This document shows positions 57,901 to 64,000 of a stretch of DNA of 64,000 nucleotides, piece by piece. Both the position numbers and the translations under genes were made by a program. The stretch is from assembly GCF_000003815.2 (NCBI RefSeq), contig NC_049980.1, positions 12,518,299 through 12,582,298 of the forward strand, given 5' to 3'. Positions within the stretch are counted from its first letter, which is position 1. Each line of letters begins with the position of its first letter. The notes under the pieces are model-generated. The model did no database searches. It saw only the letters and a program-made list of their open reading frames with translations, and was not told where the DNA came from. The DNA is from Branchiostoma floridae. Lineage: Eukaryota > Chordata > Leptocardii > Amphioxiformes > Branchiostomatidae.

Positions 57901-58963
57901 TTTCAGGCAGGAAGTAAACTCAAGAATCAAACTGCCTCTAGCGCAAGTCCTGGTTTGTGTATTTTAAGTTAAAGGGATGTTACCTGCGACAAGTGGATAG
58001 GAAAAACAAATATCGTTAGTTATCCCATTAGGAGACACCCGGTGCGTCATTCCGAAACATAAAACATTCAGGACGAGAAACGCTTGCTCTTTTCTATGGT
58101 TCTCACAGACAGACAGTTGCACTTACAGCATGAGTTTTAACTGACAAGGAAGAAAAACACATACATATACATAGTGTTTGTACCTGCTATATGGATTGAC
58201 GATATGTATGCGTTTTGTGGACTTTTTTGGGGGTGGGGGTGTATGGTTTACCATGTGACGTGTTCATTACTTAAATTGTGCATGTATACAGTTGCAAATA
58301 TATCCTAACTTTAGCTTTAGTATCGAATCCAGTACAGAATAGCAACCTGTTCTGAATCAGAACGCGAACGCAGACTAAACAGAACACCTGTGGAGTGTGA
58401 CAAGGCCGATATATGGTGCTGTGTAACATGGTTAGTTGACCAGAACGATTGGCCTCGCCATTCGGGAACCTGCCAAAATCAAGTTCAACCCCTACATGTC
58501 CTGTTCGGGCCAGGGGTGGGGGTCGGGTAGCAGCAGACGGCTTGAAGCAATTGTATGCTTAAAAAAACCATCACTTAAAGATGCTAAACAACACACATGC
58601 GCGAAAGGAAATGATGAAGAACATGCCTGAAATGATGACTATCCGTCAACACGTTATTGATTTACTCTCCTCCAAACTTTGAAACAAGATCAGCCCATGC
58701 AGTTACGAAAAAGCCGACAGGGGACCAAAAACGTATATCTCTCACTCTGCCCGAAGATCTTTCTACCACTCAAGAATCACGACGGACTACGGCATTGAAC
58801 ACGAGATATCGAAGATGAAAGTTCCACTGCAGTAGCTTAACAAGCTGCTAAGGACCCATTGTCGAATTTGACTTTTATCTATTTATTTATTGGCTTTCCC
58901 GACCCCTACCAATCTACCAAATATCATTAGAATCCATCAAAGGCTTGTCAATTAATGATATTC
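54912..58963. other. Gene-poor stretch
   Basis: No supported coding gene. A strong donor CCCCAAG|GTAAGTCATC (about 57605) follows an ATG and 11 codons (about 57573), a possible but unproven first exon. Short homopolymers at 55912-55926 and 56342-56353. Confidence 0.4.
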
Positions 58964-59047
58964 ACAGACACGCACACACACACACACACGCACGCACACA
59001 CACGCACACACACACACACACACACAGACACACATACGCACACACAG

Positions 59048-59080
<33 letters not shown>

Positions 59081-59105
59081 TACACACACACACACACACA
59101 CACAC
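58964..59105. repeat. CA/TG microsatellite, about 140 bp, interrupted
   Basis: CACACA runs broken by CG and GACA steps. The His/Thr and Cys/Val frames over it are artefacts. Confidence 0.95.
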
Positions 59106-60543
59106 TTCTCGGCAAAAGTAACGAGTCCCCGTATGCCAATCTCCTCAGCCCCGTTAGCCGACTGTCTCCATACGAAGGCTATTTGTTCCCGGGGCGTCTC
59201 CTGGGCAGATCACATGTTAGCAGCTCGTTTGTCACGCGGCTGTCAACTTTGATTTACACAGAGTAAAGAGTGGTGGTCTTGAACCTCATGGCTTCACATT
59301 GGAGAACCTTTATAGTTTCCATCTTTGTTTAAAAACATTCTATATCACACAGCCACGGTTATTTCTTCCATAAAAGGCTGTTATGTAAATATGAGGCCAC
59401 GTTGATTTGACTAGGTGGATGATATCTACGCGCGCATTAACTTTTGGCCGTTCAGAAAATGTTTTCAAACTTGCTATAAATCGTACTAAGCAGCTGCAGA
59501 ATGAGCAAAAATATATGCATTAAATTAAACAAAAAATACATCGGTAAACATATTGTCATGGTGCCCCAACGACCCACCAGAAGGTCAAGGGATAGGTGAG
59601 GTGAAACATATTTCATATGATTCCAAAGTCCAAGGTCAAGGAAGGAGATGTGAAAGAATACAAATATTGAAAAAAATCTATCGTTCGATATTCAATACTA
59701 TTTCTTCTGTGTTTGGTCATTTGTTCAGACTTTCTGACCATTTAGATTTCATGATAAACTTTTGGCCAATTTTTTTTTTATTCGCACACTCGCCCCTTTT
59801 GGGGCTCCCAGAGAATGTCATCCATATAATCAAATCAGCGTGGCCTAAGGTTGACCACGATAAGTACAGGCGTGAGTCTTAGGTATGGATAAAAGGCTAC
59901 TAAAACATTTAACCCCCAATCCCGGATTTGGCATACGAAGAGGTACTTCAAATCCTAACCTAGACGTCACGTTCAAAAGGAGGGAAAGCTATCTCGTAGA
60001 CGGAAAGTTCTCATTAACCCCTAACCTTGACCCGACCTTCAAAACGATGCATTCCCTTCTAAGTAGCACCTTGGGAAGCTATCACGCAGAAACGTTAATT
60101 ACGTCGATAGAGTGGATACTTCACGTTTGCTGACATTGAAGAACCCGTATCTATGCACCACTGCTGTCAGAAACGTTTTGAGACCAATTATAATATGACT
60201 AAACTGTCATGATATTGATGGATGATGAACGACACTCATGTATACTTAAGGTAAAGTGAAGTGCGTATCGCTGACACAGTAGTCAATCTCGTTTTAAACA
60301 TAGTCTAGTCTACATCTTATTTAGTTAGCTGTGAAGGGTACAGACAACGTTTTATAAGACTGTTTTTCTAATATCAAACTGCATTGCACGAATTTTACGA
60401 AATCACGTTCGGGGAGTAAGGGAGCAGACCGACATTTCCTATCAAAGCACTTTCTCCCCGGAAAGGTCCATTTATCGAAGTAGCCCTTCGAGATGATTGC
60501 ACAGCAGAGGCGTAGGGAATGCAAAATAAAGACCAAACAAATC
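59106..60543. other. Intergenic, nothing supported
   Basis: Open frames of 75-110 aa lack motifs and splice support. Confidence 0.4.
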
Positions 60544-60743
60544 ATGTCTACATGTACTTGTAATGTCTACTTTTCATGTCGAGCTTACTGCACTCGAGTG
60601 GTTCTAGCCCTGCTCTGTTTAATTGTTCTCTGCGGAGTAGAAGAGACGGGTACAGGACAGGGCTGTAGCCTGCGAGAGGAGTCTTGGCAGCCCTACGCGA
60701 CGCACGTGCCCACCTGTGCTCATGTCTGTCTATGCGGGGAGGG
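60544..60743 (+). CDS. Candidate first exon of a secreted Cys-rich protein
   Basis: ATG at 60544 begins a frame with a hydrophobic core CTRVVLALLCLIVLCG that fits a signal peptide, then QGCSLREESWQPYATHVPTC and AHVCLCGEG to a donor GGG|GTCAGT (60743, phase 2). C-x-...-W-x-P...C-x-x-x-C-x-C-x-x-G resembles the first half of a von Willebrand factor C domain (weak). Five extra Cys before the hydrophobic core are unusual for a signal peptide. No partner exon was found in the remaining 3 kb. Confidence 0.35.
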
Positions 60744-63600
60744 GTCAGTCATGATTGTAACACTAGGTTCCTGTTGACTGATAAAATGATTTAATAGAGA
60801 CACCCCTCCCACCGGCAACGACACAGGTGCAGATGTACATGTACGCCACATAGGACTGCCAAGAACTATACCTGTGCTGAAGGTTTACGTCATCAGTTAT
60901 GCGCACTGTTCAAGGACCCGACCACAAGAATTCGTCCCACGATCGTCGTACGACCGCAGCACCGAGGGCATTCTTGGGGTAACTGTGCACGTGTCGTACT
61001 ACATGTACATTCGGTTGTATGGATACTTATAAGACTCATGTAGATCCCTGTCGGCTGTTACAGCCTGCTTGAATATCCTCGGATAGCAAATATATATCGT
61101 ACGACGACCTACAAGTTACAACGAATGTGACCGCGTTATAAGGACAACGGAGACGTGACGCTGAGGGTATAGCCTTTGTTGAATCGGAACTTCTAAACGT
61201 TTGGCCTTCAGCATGACCTTCCCACATGGATGTCATACCGCAAGAACTGGGTGTGAGGAATGCCGTACCGGTACCAGCACGTGCACGGCGGCACGTTAGT
61301 ATGTCCCCACACTCTCTCCCCTACCCAACCTGCGTCTCAACTGTTTATTAAGTAGCTATCAAACACACCATTGTTAAATCACGACCACAAACAAGGCAAC
61401 AACATGTGAAACTTGTCAAGGAGCGCAGCGAAGCGTACAAAATGAGAGACAGTTTCACATTTCCTCTGTCGCGCGATCAAGGAAAACTGTGGAAATTTCC
61501 GTCCATGGCCATGTGGCGCGTCGATCACGTGACTCATAATGGCATGAACTTGTAAAGTGGCAATATGCAATATTTAAAGTTGGCATTCTTTTTCTTACAC
61601 AGATAACAAACGGTTAAATTCTGTTCTAGACTTGCTAACGTTATATAGAGAGCTAAAGAGAACAATAAAATGGCAATTAACAGGGTCATGGATAAGTTTA
61701 CAAGTTTTGGGTACTGAATGTCGTCTATCAACTATTCAAGTATCTACTTAGCTTAGAAGTTCTACCACACAGAGCCCTTCAAATTTTGGGTTGCGCTTGT
61801 CTGAGAGGTGGAGGAACTATCCTGTTAAATGCTCGCCACTGGATCCACAAATGCCAAACATGATGTTATCACATAAAACATGCAGAATATTTGTCGTGGC
61901 TTCCCAGTAGAATTTGTGCTAAAATCCAACAGTATTTAGTCATGATAGGTTTTACTACATAGTATATTCCATATTAGTTTCCGTAGTCATTTGTGCATAC
62001 TGCCACATTTGCATTTGCAATATTGATTTTTGAAATGCGGAGAAATGCAGTTATCAGTAGAGATAAGTTGAGCTGTCCATATTGAGGTGGTGACTGAAGG
62101 GATAACCGTGTTATCCGCGGGGTCCGACATGGTGGTCCAGATGGCGGCGGGGCAGCGTCTCCAGGGCCCCGCCCGGACTAATTCGGTGGGCGGGGGACGT
62201 TCCGGACGGAAATTAAATACTTTCTTAAATACACCAACGACAAGCAGAGAAACGAACGTAGCAAGAGCTCACAAGATGACCCATCTAAGGACGGTTTCTT
62301 ACTCCTGGAGCCCTTTCCCCCCAAATCTCTTATGCTTTGGCCGGCAAACGACATTTAAGGTGGCTTTTCTAACATTATATAACTTGTAAGGAAAAGCTAT
62401 GATCTAGTTGAAAGGATATCAATGAATCTTCTCTTTGGCCCGATTAGGAGACAGGAATCTAAAAAGGCTGTTTATTGTTTATTTTCCTTAGTTGTTTTCT
62501 ACTCGGGGTCGAAGTGTTTGGCGAGGAGGGGAGTTGATGAACACAGAGAAAGCTAAAGAAGTCTACCACCTTCCTCAGAAACCCTACAGGACGCGGAGGC
62601 AATACAAGCTCTTACGGAAATGGTCCCTACCGTTTAGGAAACAGGTGGTTCCGAGAAACGACTCACGAGGGAAAGGTCAAACCAATTTGTCCCGCTTCGA
62701 CCGAAATACTTCAAACAGGCCCGCGCTGCGAAACACATATCCACCCAACAGGATACGTGCGAATTTGGCAGTTCGTTTTCATGATTCAAACCTTTCATAA
62801 ACGACGCGGATTACGAGATTTGAACGTAAATTCGCACAATTGATGGTCAAGTGCATAAAAATTCCCACATCGATCTTGGGTGCGTTTATATCCTGCACCA
62901 CTTCTATTGCTCACGAACACGTGAAAATGAACTCCAATGAGACGCTATTGATACGGGAGGGGAGTAGCTAAACTACATGCTTATTGAGGTAAGATTTGCC
63001 CACATCTTCTATAAAAAAATTCCATCTGTGAGGTTAGGTATCGTTTGACCGATTTTGCGATAGAAGCTGTGGAATATTCTGTTTTAAAACAAGCTCTCAG
63101 TGAGAGCATCTGTCTGCTGTCTATCAACTTGAAAAATTCCAATTATCAAAAGGACCTGTCTTAGAAACACAAACTACTTCCCGGAAACTAAGTTGCTGCA
63201 TATAAAGCTGATGGCAAACTGGTAAAACTCGAACTTACCAAAGTCGTTTCTGCGATCCTACTGTAAAGGAGCAACTTAGAAGGTGGAAGGACCTCTCCTG
63301 TAGAACCGACTCCTGGAGATATCTTGCCAGAATCAACGGGTTTCTCGGCCTGCACCAGACCACCTTCTTGACCAAATCTGCAACGTCTCTACGGAAAAGG
63401 AGGCGTGGTCACTAATTAAACAATACAAGAATTTCGGCTCATTCCAGGCTAAAAGACACCCTAGAGCCGCTAATTGATTCAGATATCATCAAATGACAAC
63501 TTCGGACTTGACGGGGTTCCTTCCACCTCCGCCCCATCGCTCAGAAACACCTCTAGCATTGACATTTGAGGAGGGGATCCAGAAAGCCAGAACCCCAGTG
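60744..63600. other. Gene-poor stretch with one CpG-rich spot
   Basis: About 62110-62215 is GC- and CpG-rich around GACATGGTGGTCCAGATGGC (good start context), a possible promoter or first exon. A 102-aa basic frame at 62492-62800 follows an acceptor-like TTTTCCTTAG. Neither is supported further. Confidence 0.35.
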
Positions 63601-63810
63601 TAGCCTTCACCAGGCCGTCCTACGGTGGTACGGATCGTAAAATTCGGCCCCCGAAAAGTCCGCAAATAATTGTACATTTAGTCCACGATAGGGTTAACAT
63701 TCCCCATGCTGAGCTGCGAGGTAATTCAAAGTTAGAAAGCCTTTGTTAGCAAACTCTGCAGTCAGATTATTCCCTCTATTAGCCAACGCAGCCAGTCTGG
63801 TAGAGACTAT
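63601..63810. repeat. Dispersed repeat ending in TCTGGTAGAGACTA, copy 3
   Basis: TAGCCTTCACCAGGCCGTCC TACGG and GCAGCCAGTCTGGTAGAGAC match the 17275-17457 copy at both ends; the middle is diverged. Confidence 0.6.
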
Positions 63811-64000
63811 AAACACTGAGCGACAGGGGACCATGTGCTTGCTGCTGTCCGGCTGACGGCACATCACTCGCCAAAGCTTATCTCCTGAGCAAATCGCCGA
63901 CTGAAGGTTTGGAATAAATCAAACATGGCTAATCTGTCATAGATGGGGGTATGTTACCGTAATTGAATTTAGTTTGACTAAGATGAATGACGTTTTCTTA

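Noticed and set aside
58948..59266. His/Thr and Cys/Val frames
   Set aside because: Translations of the CA/TG microsatellite.
63240..63480. Open stretch ending DQICNVSTEKEAWSLIKQYK and then a stop
   Set aside because: Looks protein-like for about 50 codons but begins after a stop with no acceptor, and I cannot place it in a family.

Overview
The window looks like nuclear DNA of an invertebrate deuterostome, most likely an amphioxus (Branchiostoma). The reasons are: intron-split genes with GT/AG borders; a TLR-like TIR domain fused to TPRs; a hyaluronan synthase of vertebrate HAS2 length; a prokineticin/astakine-type secreted peptide; an animal xylose isomerase; a TTAGGG-type telomeric tract; and a dense load of fold-back elements, a tRNA-like SINE, a CR1/Jockey-like LINE and a Penelope-like fragment. 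The species call is inference. There is one assembly gap of 312 N (12607-12918).

Genes recovered by joining exons. (1) Minus strand, 21-2233: the first two coding exons of a xylose isomerase; the rest runs off the left edge. (2) Plus strand, 7295-12100: a six-exon TPR-TIR protein of 590 aa, complete from ATG to stop with a poly(A) signal. (3) Plus strand, 33684-38558: a two-exon, 119-aa prokineticin/astakine-like secreted peptide with ten cysteines. (4) Minus strand, 49181-50845: a 554-aa hyaluronan synthase whose whole coding region lies in one exon behind a 5' splice acceptor. Weaker candidates are a phase-compatible secreted-protein gene at 29171-33020, a Cys-rich last exon right after the gap (12919-13113), and a signal-peptide exon at 60544-60743.

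Repeats fill most of the remainder. 946-1800 and 3290-5138 hold divergent tandem repeats and a tandem duplication of about 600-730 bp. 8280-8528, 13389-13957, 15629-15844, 16644-16996, 19616-20471, 22291-23115, 25801-26100, 29726-29959, 34884-35372 and 46906-47274 are inverted-repeat (MITE or fold-back) elements. 26287-28656 is a head-to-head junction of a Penelope-like fragment (minus) and a decayed LINE (plus). 36893-37165 is a SINE followed at once by an interstitial telomeric tract (37252-37413). The stretches 38559-46905, 50848-58963 and 60744-63600 show no gene I can support.

The genes do not form an operon-like unit; this is an ordinary animal gene neighbourhood. The TPR-TIR protein belongs to cytosolic innate signalling, HAS makes extracellular hyaluronan at the plasma membrane, the prokineticin-like peptide is a secreted ligand, and xylose isomerase is a sugar-metabolism enzyme that is rare in animals.
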